Shown one piece after another: positions 1-8,059 of a stretch of 64,000 bases of DNA. A model generated the notes under the pieces. That model worked only from the letters and a program-made list of their open reading frames with translations. It was not told the DNA's origin and did not search any database. Origin of the DNA: an uncultured Ruminococcus sp. (GTDB taxonomy: Bacteria; Bacillota; Clostridia; Oscillospirales; Acutalibacteraceae); NCBI GenBank assembly GCA_902762615.1, contig CACWOX010000002.1:28163-92162 (forward strand), read 5' to 3'. Numbering within the stretch: the first letter of the stretch is position 1; every line of letters begins with the position of its first letter. The position numbers and the translations under genes are program-made.

Positions 1-357
1 CACCGGCAGGAAGAGTAAGATGGCAAATGCGGAAGCAACCACAACGAATATCACCATTCTGCGTTCCTTGTTCATCTTGTCAAGATTCCACACAAACTTC
101 TTTGTGAAAATTTCTTTGCACATACTGAAAAACTCAAGTATCATTTTCCAGATAAGCTCACGGTAGACGATAAAGACCGCAAGCAGGGTGCCGAAATGCA
201 AAAAGAGCGACACCGCCTGATTGCCGACGTCATTGTTTCCGCTTGACGTAGAAGGCAAAATGTGCTGGACGAGGGACAAATGTCCGCTGCTTGATACCGG
301 AAGGAATTCCGTAAGTCCCTGCACTATTCCCTGAATAATGGCTTCCCAGATGTTCAT
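1..357 (-). CDS. uppP: Undecaprenyl-diphosphatase UppP (BacA), 5' part only
   Basis: An integral membrane phosphatase that converts undecaprenyl pyrophosphate to the monophosphate and so recycles the lipid carrier for peptidoglycan. The first 119 codons are visible; the rest lies beyond the left edge. The N-terminus carries the family signature: [13 protein letters not shown] near residues 14-26, holding the catalytic Glu and the Ser-rich phosphate-binding loop. Hydrophobic segments and a basic loop (KMNKERR) follow. The ATG at 357 is preceded by AGAGG about 10 nt upstream on the minus strand. The next gene upstream, tepA, is 95 bp away on the same strand, so separate or shared transcription is open. 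The motif makes the family assignment firm. Confidence 0.93.
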   Translation of the reverse strand, partial: MNIWEAIIQGIVQGLTEFLPVSSSGHLSLVQHILPSTSSGNNDVGNQAVSLFLHFGTLLAVFIVYRELIWKMILEFFSMCKEIFTKKFVWNLDKMNKERRMVIFVVVASAFAILLFLPV

Positions 358-452
358 AAATTATGTACCTCTTTCTTACAAGTATGATATTTATTTATGT
401 AAACCAAAGACTGTTATAATCAATAAACAATACATTGGTTTTTCAAAAATAA

Positions 453-1187
453 TTATTGACTGTCGGCTTCAATCATGGCATAAAGACAGGCAATCGCGCT
501 GCTGAGCGAACCCAGCTCGTCGATCAGTCCTTCTTTAACTGCCTGATCGCCGTCAAGAACCGTTCCTATATCCATGACAAGCTCGCCTGTTCTGCGGGAA
601 AGCTCGTTGAAGCGTGCGGCAGTCATGCCGGAATTTGCCTCAACAAATCGGCTGATGCGCTCCTGCATTTTTTCAAAATAGGTCATTGTCTGCGGAACAC
701 CGAGCACCAGACCGCTCATTCGCACAGGGTGAATGGTCATGGTAGCCGACGGCACGATGAATGAGCGCTTTGCTGACACGGCAAGCGGAACCCCTATGGA
801 ATGACCTCCGCCCAGAACCAGAGAAACGGTCGGCGTTTTCATGCCGGAAATAAGCTCGGCAAGAGCAAGCCCCGCTTCAACGTCTCCTCCCACGGTATTG
901 AGCAGGATAATCAGACCCTCAATATCCTGGGCTTCCTCTACCGCAACCAACTGAGGCATAATATGCTCGTATTTGGTGGTCTTGGTCGGAGAAGGCAGCT
1001 CCTGATGCCCCTCGATCTGTCCTATTATCGACAGACAGTGAATGATGTGCCTGCCCTTTGCGGAAGTAATGGTGCCTGTCTGCTCAATCTGGCTCAATTC
1101 GTCTTTTGAGAAGCCTTCACCCGACGAAAGCTCATTTTCTCCGTCCGTTTTTTCTCCGCTTCCGTAAAAGTCCTGATCATCTGTCAT
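453..1187 (-). CDS. tepA: TepA/ClpP-like serine protease
   Basis: A ClpP-fold protease of the TepA (YmfB, translocation-enhancing) subfamily, 244 aa. After a polar, acidic N-terminal extension of about 40 residues, the crotonase/ClpP core runs from about residue 45 to the end. The nucleophile context GGGHSIG places Ser130, and IHP places His153. The oxyanion-loop stretch NTVGGDVEAG lies near residues 97-106, and the C-terminal GDQAVKEGLID resembles the ClpP catalytic-Asp region. No signal peptide is seen, so it is probably cytosolic. TepA was linked to secretion in Bacillus, but its substrates are unclear. The ATG at 1187 has only a distant AAGGG as Shine-Dalgarno. A promoter matching sigma-A lies at 1271-1299. 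Confidence 0.85.
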   Translation of the reverse strand: MTDDQDFYGSGEKTDGENELSSGEGFSKDELSQIEQTGTITSAKGRHIIHCLSIIGQIEGHQELPSPTKTTKYEHIMPQLVAVEEAQDIEGLIILLNTVGGDVEAGLALAELISGMKTPTVSLVLGGGHSIGVPLAVSAKRSFIVPSATMTIHPVRMSGLVLGVPQTMTYFEKMQERISRFVEANSGMTAARFNELSRRTGELVMDIGTVLDGDQAVKEGLIDELGSLSSAIACLYAMIEADSQ

Positions 1188-1270
1188 ACTATCATAACAT
1201 CGCCCTTCATAATATAATGCATTGTCTGCCCGTTATATTATTTGAAGGACCGAAATATTTATACTCTATG

Positions 1271-1299
1271 ATTATAACACACTATTACAGTCAATTCAA
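1271..1299 (-). promoter_or_regulatory. Sigma-A-type promoter for tepA
   Basis: On the minus strand, TTGAAT (1294-1299), a 17-nt spacer and a perfect TATAAT (1271-1276). It lies about 85 nt upstream of the tepA start. Confidence 0.65.
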
Positions 1300-1336
1300 T
1301 AAAAAAATACAAATATTTATTTCATATTCATTTTTC

Positions 1337-1371
1337 ACAAAAAAAGCACCTGCCGCAAAGAACAGGTGCTT
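1337..1371 (-). terminator. Rho-independent terminator after the 61-aa membrane protein gene
   Basis: The arms 1344-1352 (aagcacctg) and 1363-1371 (caggtgctt) are perfectly complementary. Read on the minus strand, the hairpin is followed by a run of T from 1345 down to 1339. It closes the small membrane protein gene and separates it from tepA. Confidence 0.85.
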
Positions 1372-1385
1372 TCATACAAAGCCGC

Positions 1386-1571
1386 TTATGAAATAATAAT
1401 CAAAAAGCCCATCAGCAGTGATACAAATGTGAGTATAGCGATCTCGGCTAAATTGTCTATAAGAAATCCGGGCTTGCGTACATGGAAAAACTTGGCACAT
1501 GCGATGAGCACAAAAATCGTAAGACATATTACCACAATTGTAATGCCTGTTGCCAGTTTGATTGTCTCCAC
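1386..1571 (-). CDS. Small two-TM membrane protein of unknown function
   Basis: A 61-aa protein with two hydrophobic segments (about residues 7-26 and 43-60) separated by a short basic loop (KFFHVRKPG). I recognise no family. The GTG start at 1571 is preceded by GGAG about 10 nt upstream. An overlapping frame starting at an ATG (1575) gives a less protein-like, Cys-rich product, so I prefer the hydrophobic frame. A strong terminator follows directly (1337-1371), which supports a real transcript. It lies downstream of metH on the same strand with a 114-bp AT-rich gap that has no clear terminator. Confidence 0.6.
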   Translation of the reverse strand: METIKLATGITIVVICLTIFVLIACAKFFHVRKPGFLIDNLAEIAILTFVSLLMGFLIIIS

Positions 1572-1685
1572 TCATCTCACACTCCGTAAATTTATAGTTT
1601 AATTCAATTATAAATATATAATGTTATGATTATGTGAAGGGAAAGTGTTTTTTGTTTATATGTTTATACTATAAAAATCACTTTA

Positions 1686-4082
1686 TCACTCGGCGCCAAA
1701 GATTTTCTGACAGTAGCGTACCGACGCCATAGCGTCGCGGCAATAGGCATCGGCTCCGATCTGCATCGCGTAATCTTCGGTAAGCACGGCGCCGCCTACG
1801 AATATTTTCACGTGGGGAACTTCCTTGCGCAGCAATCTGATGGTTTCCTCCATGCGCACCACCGTGGTAGTCATAAGCGCACTCAGACCGACAGCCTTAA
1901 TGTTATATTTTTGAACATTTTCAAGCACTGTCTCGGCGGGAACGTCCCTGCCGAGATCGAGCACTTCAAACCGGTAGTTTTCCAGCAATACCTTTACGAT
2001 ATTTTTGCCAATGTCGTGAATGTCGTCCTTGACGGTAGCTAAAATGACCCTGCCTATCTTTTCATTCGAGCCGGATCCCGCAAGCAATTCTTTGAGCACC
2101 TCGAATGAAGCCTTTGCTGCTTCGGCGCTCATGAGCAGCTGCGGCAGAAATACCGTTCCCTTCTCAAATCCGTCTCCCACCTCGTTTAAAGCAGGAATCA
2201 GCTCGTCCTTGATGATTTCCATGGGATCGGCAATGTCTCCCGAAGTGAGCTTATCACGGACTATGGAAGCCGAAACATCGCTGAGTCCGGAGACAATCGC
2301 TGCTTTAAGGGATATAGTCTCGGCAGTCTTGGGCGCTGCGGCTTCGGTCATGACATTGTATCGGGCGATATACTGACCGCATGCCGTGTCAAATCCGCAG
2401 AGCGCACGATAAGAATAATAGGCGTTCATCATAGCTTCGGATTTAGGATTGATAATGGCACAATCAAGACCGGCATTCAGTGCGCAGGTGTAAAACACTG
2501 CGTTGATAATCTCGCGCTTAGGAAGTCCGAATGAAATATTTGACACGCCGAGCGTGGTGCAGACGCCAAGCTCTTTCTTTACCCTGCGCAGCGTTTCAAG
2601 CGTGACGTTGGCGGATTCGGGCTCGGCGCTGACCGTCAGGGTAAGACCGTCTATGATGATATCCTTCCTGCTGATGCCGTACTCCGCGGCTGTCTCTATG
2701 ATTTTGCGAGCAATCGCTACGCGTCCTTCCGATGTAGAGGGAATACCGCTGTCATCAAGGGCAAGCCCGACAACCGTGCCGCCGTATTTGCTCACCAACG
2801 GAAAGACAGCACGCATGGATTCCTCCTTGCCGCTGACGGAATTAATGAGCGGCTTGCCGTTGTAGCGGCGAAGCGCCTGTTCCATCGCCTCGGTATTGGA
2901 AGTATCTATCTGGAGCGGAAGGTCGATCACCGCCTGAAGCCGAGTGACCGCCTTTACCAGCATTGCGGGCTCGTCTATTCCGGGCATTCCCACATTGACG
3001 TCGAGGATCTGCGCTCCTGCGTCCTGCTGTGCAATGCCTTCACCTAAAATATAAGAGATTTCGTCGTTGCGAAGGGCTTCCTTGAAGCGCTTTTTGCCGG
3101 TGGGATTAATCCGTTCACCGACAATCAGCGGCTCCTGCCCTATTCTGACCGCGTGGGTGTAGGACGATACCATTGTGATTCCCTTGTCGGCAGGTCTGCG
3201 TGCAGGAATATCACGGCACAGCCTTATCATCGCGCTCATATGCTCCGGAGTGGTTCCGCAGCAGCCGCCCATCACGCTTAATCCCAGTCCGGCTGCCTTC
3301 TGCATGGAAGCGGCAAAAGCCTCCGGGTCAACGTCAAAATAGGTCACGCCGTCCTTCTGCTTCGGAAGACCCGCATTGGGATTGAATATCAGGGGAAGCG
3401 AGGAAATTTCAGAGAATTGGCTTATGACGGGATAAAGCTCATCGGGTCCGAGACCGCAGTTGAGTCCGTATGCGTCAACCCGCAGCCCCTCAAGCATAGC
3501 CGCGACCGCTTCGCAGTCGGCGCCTGTGAAGGTCTTGCCCGACGCGTCAAAGGCAAATGTGACGAATACGGGAAGCGATGTGTTCTCCTTCGCGGCAAGC
3601 ACGGCAGCCTTGACCTCATAGGTTGCTCCCATAGTCTCAATAAGAATGAGATCGGCTCCCGCCTTTTCTCCGCATGCAGCCATCTCGGCAAACAGCCCGT
3701 ATGCCTCGTCAAAGCTGAGATCGCCCATCGGCTCAATCAGCCTTCCTATCGGTCCCATATCCATAGCAATGAATTTGTCGTCGCTGTTTGCCGATTGCTC
3801 TCTTGCCGCCTTGGCACAGCCTATCGCTGCAGAAATAACCTGCTCCGGTAAGTATCCGCTGTCTTTGAGCTTGTACGAATTCGCGCCGAAGGTATTGACT
3901 GTAGCTATATTACAGCCTGCGTCGTAATATTTTTTGTGTATCGAGGTGATCAGTTCGGGATGAGTGACGTTGAGCAGTTCAGGAAGCTCGCCTGCTTTGA
4001 GCCCGCTGCCCTGCAGCATGGTTCCCATTGCTCCGTCAAAAAACAATATCCTTTTGCCGAGAAGCTCGGTTATTTTCTTCAT
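1686..4082 (-). CDS. metH: Cobalamin-dependent methionine synthase MetH, short form without reactivation domain
   Basis: Transfers the methyl group of 5-methyl-tetrahydrofolate to homocysteine through methylcobalamin. At 798 aa it has the homocysteine-binding barrel (about 1-300, with Zn ligands in YGLNCG near 208 and GGCCGT near 272), the pterin-binding barrel (about 318-580, starting at IVGERINPTGKKRF), and the cap plus B12-binding module (about 600-798) with the lower-ligand motif DIHDIGKN near residue 686. The C-terminal SAM-binding reactivation domain of the 1200-aa enterobacterial enzyme is missing; a separate gene just upstream (4125-4829) supplies it. It is the last gene of the metF - reactivation - metH run, which gives the pathway: CH2-THF reduced to CH3-THF, then methyl transfer. 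Confidence 0.95.
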   Translation of the reverse strand: MKKITELLGKRILFFDGAMGTMLQGSGLKAGELPELLNVTHPELITSIHKKYYDAGCNIATVNTFGANSYKLKDSGYLPEQVISAAIGCAKAAREQSANSDDKFIAMDMGPIGRLIEPMGDLSFDEAYGLFAEMAACGEKAGADLILIETMGATYEVKAAVLAAKENTSLPVFVTFAFDASGKTFTGADCEAVAAMLEGLRVDAYGLNCGLGPDELYPVISQFSEISSLPLIFNPNAGLPKQKDGVTYFDVDPEAFAASMQKAAGLGLSVMGGCCGTTPEHMSAMIRLCRDIPARRPADKGITMVSSYTHAVRIGQEPLIVGERINPTGKKRFKEALRNDEISYILGEGIAQQDAGAQILDVNVGMPGIDEPAMLVKAVTRLQAVIDLPLQIDTSNTEAMEQALRRYNGKPLINSVSGKEESMRAVFPLVSKYGGTVVGLALDDSGIPSTSEGRVAIARKIIETAAEYGISRKDIIIDGLTLTVSAEPESANVTLETLRRVKKELGVCTTLGVSNISFGLPKREIINAVFYTCALNAGLDCAIINPKSEAMMNAYYSYRALCGFDTACGQYIARYNVMTEAAAPKTAETISLKAAIVSGLSDVSASIVRDKLTSGDIADPMEIIKDELIPALNEVGDGFEKGTVFLPQLLMSAEAAKASFEVLKELLAGSGSNEKIGRVILATVKDDIHDIGKNIVKVLLENYRFEVLDLGRDVPAETVLENVQKYNIKAVGLSALMTTTVVRMEETIRLLRKEVPHVKIFVGGAVLTEDYAMQIGADAYCRDAMASVRYCQKIFGAE

Positions 4083-4124
4083 TGAGAATTCACCTGTCTT
4101 TTTGAATGATTTGACCTGATGTAA

Positions 4125-4829
4125 TTACACCCGTCTGAACATGCAACCGACATTCGGACAGTCGGCGCATTTGCCGCTGGCGCAGCTTCCGCGGCTGCTT
4201 CTGCGTGTGGAAGAAATGCCGATAACAGCCGTAACCGATTTCATTGGCGTCATCTGACCGCCGCTGCTTACGGCTATTCCTGTGTATTTGTACGCGCTCA
4301 GGCGTTCGGTCAGCGCATGCTGATATTCAAGCGGAAAGTCGCCGTAACCCGGACTGAATCTGGGACGGAGATATTGCCCTTCATTCCCGTATTTGCTTTC
4401 CAGCTTGGCACATTCCATGTCGCAGTAGAGTTCTATCAATGCCGCCGCTGCTCCCTGCAGCATAACCGCATAGCTCATTCTGACTGCCGAATACCGGCTT
4501 ATAAGCATATCAACGCCGCTGCCAAGGGTTGCGGCAAACAGCAGCGCCTTATCACACCCCGCAAGATGCTCGGAAAGTGATCTGCTGACAAATGCAATAT
4601 CGTCGATGCTGCACACGCTGCCGTTTACCGAAAGAGAACATTCGCGTGAAATCACCTTGGGCAGAGCTGCCTGTCCCACCTGTTCAACCGCCCGGACCGC
4701 ATCGGCAATAATGGATTCATTGCAGCCTTCCGCGCTGCGTATTCCGGAATAGCGCAGCACCTCGTTGATATCAGCCGCGCCGTACCATTGATCCGGCGTT
4801 GATTCTGACGCCTGTCTTATTTCATGCAT
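4125..4829 (-). CDS. Stand-alone methionine synthase reactivation-domain protein
   Basis: A 234-aa protein of the vitamin-B12-dependent methionine synthase activation-domain family. In full-length MetH this domain binds S-adenosylmethionine and remethylates oxidised cob(II)alamin. Visible family features are the RPRFSPGYGDFPLEYQ stretch near residue 155-170, which matches the SAM-binding RxxxGYGxxP-type motif, and a Cys-rich C-terminus (CASGKCADCPNVGC) that clostridial members often carry. It overlaps the end of metF by 13 bp and ends 42 bp before metH, so the three genes should be co-transcribed and made in stoichiometry. The Cys cluster could bind metal or serve in electron transfer to the corrinoid (inference). 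Confidence 0.85.
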   Translation of the reverse strand: MHEIRQASESTPDQWYGAADINEVLRYSGIRSAEGCNESIIADAVRAVEQVGQAALPKVISRECSLSVNGSVCSIDDIAFVSRSLSEHLAGCDKALLFAATLGSGVDMLISRYSAVRMSYAVMLQGAAAALIELYCDMECAKLESKYGNEGQYLRPRFSPGYGDFPLEYQHALTERLSAYKYTGIAVSSGGQMTPMKSVTAVIGISSTRRSSRGSCASGKCADCPNVGCMFRRV

Positions 4830-5707
4830 ATTCTGTCGGCTCCCACTATGCTGGAAAGATTGGACATTATGCTCTCTGCCACATCCGGCTTGTTCATGGT
4901 GTAGAGGTGTATTCCCTTCACGCCGTTTGCAATAAGGTCGATGATCTGCTCGGTGGCATAGGCTATGCCCGCCTGCTTCATCGCCTCGGGATTGTCTCCG
5001 AATTTATCGGCAATCCTGCGGAACCGGGTGGGAAGCGTAGCGCCCGACAGCTTGCAGCTTCGCACAATCTGGGCGGAGTTTGTCATGGGCATGATTCCGG
5101 CGAGAATAGGTACATTGATGTCCTTTTTCAGCGCTCGGAACATGAAGCTGTAAAAAGCGGTATTGTCAAAGAACATCTGCGTCGTGAGGAAGTCAACGCC
5201 GCAATCCACCTTCGCCTTGAGATGATTGAGATCCTGCTCCATGCTTTCGCACTCCACATGGCCCTCGGGATAGCACGCCGCGCCAATGCAGAAATCTCCG
5301 TGACGCTTGATCTCGGTGACAAGTTCGCTGGCATAGGTAAAATCGCGCGGCTTGTCCCTGTTTTCTTCGAGAATGTCTCCGCGAAGCGCGAGAATATTCT
5401 CAATGCCGTATGCTTTCAGCTTTTCAATCGCATCGGCAACCTCCTGACGGTTGGAAGAAGCGCAGGTCAGATGCGCGAGCGCCGTGTTGCCCGTTTCGTT
5501 TATGTAGCGTGCGATCTCAACCGTCTGCTGAGATGTTCCGCCGCCGGCGCCGTATGTCACACTGACAAAATCCGGGTTGAGATCGCATATTGATTTGGCA
5601 ACCGCCTTGGTCTTGTCAATATTCATGTAGCTTTTTGGCGGAAATATTTCGCACGAAAAAATCGCCTGATTCTTTTTTATAATGTCTTTTATTTGCATGT
5701 CATTCAC
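4817..5707 (-). CDS. metF: 5,10-methylenetetrahydrofolate reductase
   Basis: A flavoprotein that reduces CH2-THF to CH3-THF, the methyl donor used by the downstream MetH. It is 296 aa, the usual bacterial length. The barrel begins at FSCEIFPPKSYMN, with the family Glu in the first strand. LTCASSNRQEV and ILALRGD near residues 80-105 and TTQMFFDN near 185 are typical. The start at 5707 sits 9 bp after the maf stop and overlaps nothing upstream. Its 3' end overlaps the reactivation-domain gene, which indicates translational coupling. Clostridial MetF enzymes may use ferredoxin or a MetV partner; no metV-like gene is next to it here. Confidence 0.95.
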   Translation of the reverse strand: MNDMQIKDIIKKNQAIFSCEIFPPKSYMNIDKTKAVAKSICDLNPDFVSVTYGAGGGTSQQTVEIARYINETGNTALAHLTCASSNRQEVADAIEKLKAYGIENILALRGDILEENRDKPRDFTYASELVTEIKRHGDFCIGAACYPEGHVECESMEQDLNHLKAKVDCGVDFLTTQMFFDNTAFYSFMFRALKKDINVPILAGIMPMTNSAQIVRSCKLSGATLPTRFRRIADKFGDNPEAMKQAGIAYATEQIIDLIANGVKGIHLYTMNKPDVAESIMSNLSSIVGADRICMK

Positions 5708-5716
5708 TGTCCTTTG

Positions 5717-6280
5717 TCAATGTATCTTGCGTATTTCCTGCATAAGTCTGCCTATGGGCAGCCCCATGACATTGTAATAATCCCCTATGATGCCGCTGAT
5801 AAATACGGCTCCTCCGCCCTGTATGGCATAGCCTCCCGCCTTGTCGCTGTATTCTCCGGTTGCGATGTAATCTCTTATCTGACTGTCGCTGAGGGGATAA
5901 AAATGCACCTCGGTGGCTTCCACAAATTTGTTGACAGTGAGGTCGCTGTTGACAATCGCAACGCCCGTATAAACCGTGTGCGTTCTGTCCGAAAGCGCCG
6001 ACAGCATGCGGTATGCATCCTCCGCGTCCTTGGGTTTGCCGAATTTTTTGCCGTCGAGACTGACAATTGTATCGGCTCCTATGACGATGCTGCCTTTACA
6101 TTTTTCGAGATTGGCAACAGCAAGTGCCTTTCTCTCGCTGAGTATGAGAGCGGCAACTCCCGGGTCGGTATCCTCCGGAACATTTTCATCGGCGTCGCTT
6201 GTTACGACATCAAATTTAAGCCCGGTCAGTTCAAGAAGCTCACGCCGCCGCGGTGAGCCTGATGCAAGTATTAGCTTCAT
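5717..6280 (-). CDS. maf: Maf-family nucleoside triphosphate pyrophosphatase
   Basis: A 187-aa Maf/YhdE-type pyrophosphatase that removes modified or non-canonical nucleotides such as m5UTP or dTTP analogues. The N-terminus LILASGSPRRRELL is the hallmark phosphate-binding loop. VIGADTIVSLDGKKFGKP (about 65-85) carries the catalytic Asp and the conserved Lys. The C-terminal GAVFISGIIGDYYNVMGLP motif is also typical. The frame is open further upstream, but the conserved N-terminus and the ATG at 6280 mark the true start. It sits between the Cys-rich small protein and metF in a compact run. In spore-formers Maf is often near septation or sporulation genes, as here with ylbJ. Confidence 0.92.
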   Translation of the reverse strand: MKLILASGSPRRRELLELTGLKFDVVTSDADENVPEDTDPGVAALILSERKALAVANLEKCKGSIVIGADTIVSLDGKKFGKPKDAEDAYRMLSALSDRTHTVYTGVAIVNSDLTVNKFVEATEVHFYPLSDSQIRDYIATGEYSDKAGGYAIQGGGAVFISGIIGDYYNVMGLPIGRLMQEIRKIH

Positions 6281-6299
6281 TAATAAATTACTTCCTTTG

Positions 6300-6521
6300 T
6301 TATATCTTAAAATCCTCCGGGCTGAATTGCTTGAGAAGAGGCTGCTCCTTAGGTTCTCTGAGGGTTGGCTCATAGCGGAAAGCGCCGCATGAGGTGCAGT
6401 TTTCAGTGTTTTTGCCCTTTTCACATATCATTTTACCCAAATCATTCGGGTTGTCAACATAATAAAGACAATATTTACATGATGGATTTATGTTTTTTCC
6501 GTAAAGCCTTGTAAAATTCAT
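6300..6521 (-). CDS. Small Cys-rich protein coupled to ylbJ
   Basis: A 73-aa protein with five cysteines at about residues 15, 18, 33, 42 and 45 (CX2C-X14-C-X8-CX2C), followed by a charged tail. The spacing suggests a zinc ribbon or metal-binding knuckle. I do not recognise a named family. The ATG at 6521 is preceded by AAGGAG about 11 nt upstream, inside the end of ylbJ. The start overlaps the ylbJ stop (ATGA), so translation is probably coupled. A longer in-frame start at 6572 exists but would overlap ylbJ heavily without a good ribosome-binding site. Function unknown. Confidence 0.75.
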   Translation of the reverse strand: MNFTRLYGKNINPSCKYCLYYVDNPNDLGKMICEKGKNTENCTSCGAFRYEPTLREPKEQPLLKQFSPEDFKI

Positions 6522-7660
6522 TGATCTGTTATCTCCTTTTCCGATGGCAGACATATCACGCTCATAAGGCACATGACGAGCATTGCACAGCCGAATCCGA
6601 CCGATACGCGAGAGAATTCCGCCGGTATTGTGCTTGCAGCATTTCCAGATGTCGGCAGAGCCATCGACGAAAAAAACGGCAGTTTAAGAGCAAGCCAGAC
6701 AATTAAGCTGCAAATCGCTCCCTGCGTCATTCGCGTCAGAATGTAGAGACTTTTTCGTGGACGAACAGTACTGCAAATGGCAAAATTCTGAAAATGCACC
6801 GACAGCCCGCCGAATCCCGCGACAAATGCCGTAAACTGAATTCCAAAACGCACCGAAAGCATACTCCCCGCGGTCACTTCAGCTGCGCAGGGAAGTATGA
6901 TCCTGCCGAATTCACCAAAGCCAAAATGCTCCGCCAGCATTCCGAGCGCGTTATTAACGCCGGAGGAATTGAGCATTTCGGTTATCACCTGAAAGAGAAT
7001 GATAAAGCTGCACATATTCAGCATGGTCGAGGCAGTATTGGCAGCCGACTGCACGAAGGCGTCGGGACTGCGGGAAATATTCCTGACGGAATCGTCGCTT
7101 TTTGAGGAAGTAACATTGCCGCTGCCGGATATAAGCCTTTGTGCTATTCCTATTATTATACATGAGATTGCCTGTGCTGTCAATATCAACAATCCTGCCG
7201 TTTTATTTTTGTAAAGCTCTGCTCCTATCATGCCTATGGCAAAACCGGGTCCCGAGCAAAATGCCATATTCGCAAGCCGCTCACCTTCTCTGCGGGTTAT
7301 TTTTTTGTCCGAAACAAGTGTCTCGGCAGCTCTTGCGCCTGCGGGATATCCCCCGATCAGAGCGGTGAGCAATGCCACTCCGCAAATGCCGGGCAGCCCG
7401 AAGAGCAGCCTCGCGGGTTTATCAAGCAAACTTCCCGCAAGATCGGCAGCGCCGCTTTTGACGATGTACTGTGACAGGAGCATCATCGGAAAAAGCGACG
7501 GAATGACGCTGGCACCGCATATTGTGATTCCTCTGCGCACAGCTTCTGCCGCGTTTCCTGAATAAATAAGAAACAGCACACAAGCCATAATGGATACGAC
7601 AGCGGCATAAAGCAAAAATAACATTTGATTGAAATTCTGTTTTCTCATTTCCACGGACAT
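6518..7660 (-). CDS. ylbJ: Sporulation integral membrane protein YlbJ-like
   Basis: A 380-aa polytopic membrane protein of the YlbJ/nucleoside-recognition (Gate domain) family. The conserved IPSLFPMMLLSQ near residue 55 and GGYPAGARAA near 105 are the family landmarks. About eight hydrophobic segments are visible, and a polar insertion lies near residues 180-200. In Bacillus, ylbJ is a sigma-E mother-cell gene needed for mature, heat-resistant spores. Here it diverges from yqfC, itself a sigma-E gene, across a 97-bp gap. The ATG at 7660 has GAGGTGA directly adjacent; the internal ATG at 7648 is an alternative start. Transcription probably continues through the Cys-rich protein, maf and the methionine genes. 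Confidence 0.85.
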   Translation of the reverse strand: MSVEMRKQNFNQMLFLLYAAVVSIMACVLFLIYSGNAAEAVRRGITICGASVIPSLFPMMLLSQYIVKSGAADLAGSLLDKPARLLFGLPGICGVALLTALIGGYPAGARAAETLVSDKKITRREGERLANMAFCSGPGFAIGMIGAELYKNKTAGLLILTAQAISCIIIGIAQRLISGSGNVTSSKSDDSVRNISRSPDAFVQSAANTASTMLNMCSFIILFQVITEMLNSSGVNNALGMLAEHFGFGEFGRIILPCAAEVTAGSMLSVRFGIQFTAFVAGFGGLSVHFQNFAICSTVRPRKSLYILTRMTQGAICSLIVWLALKLPFFSSMALPTSGNAASTIPAEFSRVSVGFGCAMLVMCLMSVICLPSEKEITDQ

Positions 7661-7707
7661 TCACCTCTTTGAAAATGAATATGTAATTCTCATAAGAAAA
7701 ATAACGT

Positions 7708-7735
7708 GATATTCCATGCGTAACCGGCATATAAA
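7708..7735 (+). promoter_or_regulatory. Sigma-E-like promoter for yqfC-yqfD
   Basis: GATATT (7708-7713), a 14-nt spacer and CATATAAA (7728-7735) match the known sigma-E pattern (kmATATT, 13-15 nt, CATAyAhT) with few mismatches. The expected transcript start is near 7742, just before the yqfC ribosome-binding site. Confidence 0.6.
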
Positions 7736-7757
7736 TGAAACTACCGGGGTGAAAACT

Positions 7758-8045
7758 ATGGATCATTTGAATAATAATAACAACGCTCTTTCCGACAGAT
7801 TTCTCAGAAGGCTTATGAATGCATCGCCCGATTTCAGTCACGGGGAATGCCGCATTACATTTGAGGTTGGAAAGGGACTGCTGATTGAGGGCTGCCGCGG
7901 AATCTGCGACTACAGTGATGACAGAATCATTGTTTCAACTTGCTCAAAAAACGTCGTTATTGCCGGCGGCTGTCTGAGTATATGCCGAATGATAGAAAAC
8001 ACCGTCGTAATATGCGGCAATATTTGTTCTGTGAGCTTTATTTGA
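7758..8045 (+). CDS. yqfC: Sporulation protein YqfC
   Basis: A 95-aa member of the YqfC family, a mother-cell sporulation protein always found just upstream of yqfD. The core has beta-strand-rich segments FEVGKGLLIEGCRGICDYSDDRI and a C-terminal GxLSICRMxENTVVICGNI-type stretch that recalls the YabP/YqfC family. The ATG at 7758 is preceded by GGGGTG. An upstream in-frame ATG at 7716 falls inside the promoter region and is unlikely. yqfD follows 14 bp later, and a sigma-E-like promoter lies in front. The molecular role is not established in the family. Confidence 0.85.
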   Translation: MDHLNNNNNALSDRFLRRLMNASPDFSHGECRITFEVGKGLLIEGCRGICDYSDDRIIVSTCSKNVVIAGGCLSICRMIENTVVICGNICSVSFI

Positions 8046-8059
8046 AGGAAGGTGAACGC

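Noticed and set aside
1372..1575. ATG-started 67-codon frame overlapping the small two-TM protein
   Set aside because: Its Shine-Dalgarno spacing is good, but the product is irregular and runs into the terminator, while the GTG frame encodes two clean membrane helices.
7661..7707. Sigma-E promoter for ylbJ on the minus strand
   Set aside because: CATATTCA resembles a -10 but no matching -35 lies at 13-15 nt; the evidence is too weak to list.
7422..7841. Minus-strand 139-codon frame over ylbJ and the yqfC region
   Set aside because: It is a shadow of ylbJ in another frame and crosses the sigma-E promoter; the product has no family pattern.
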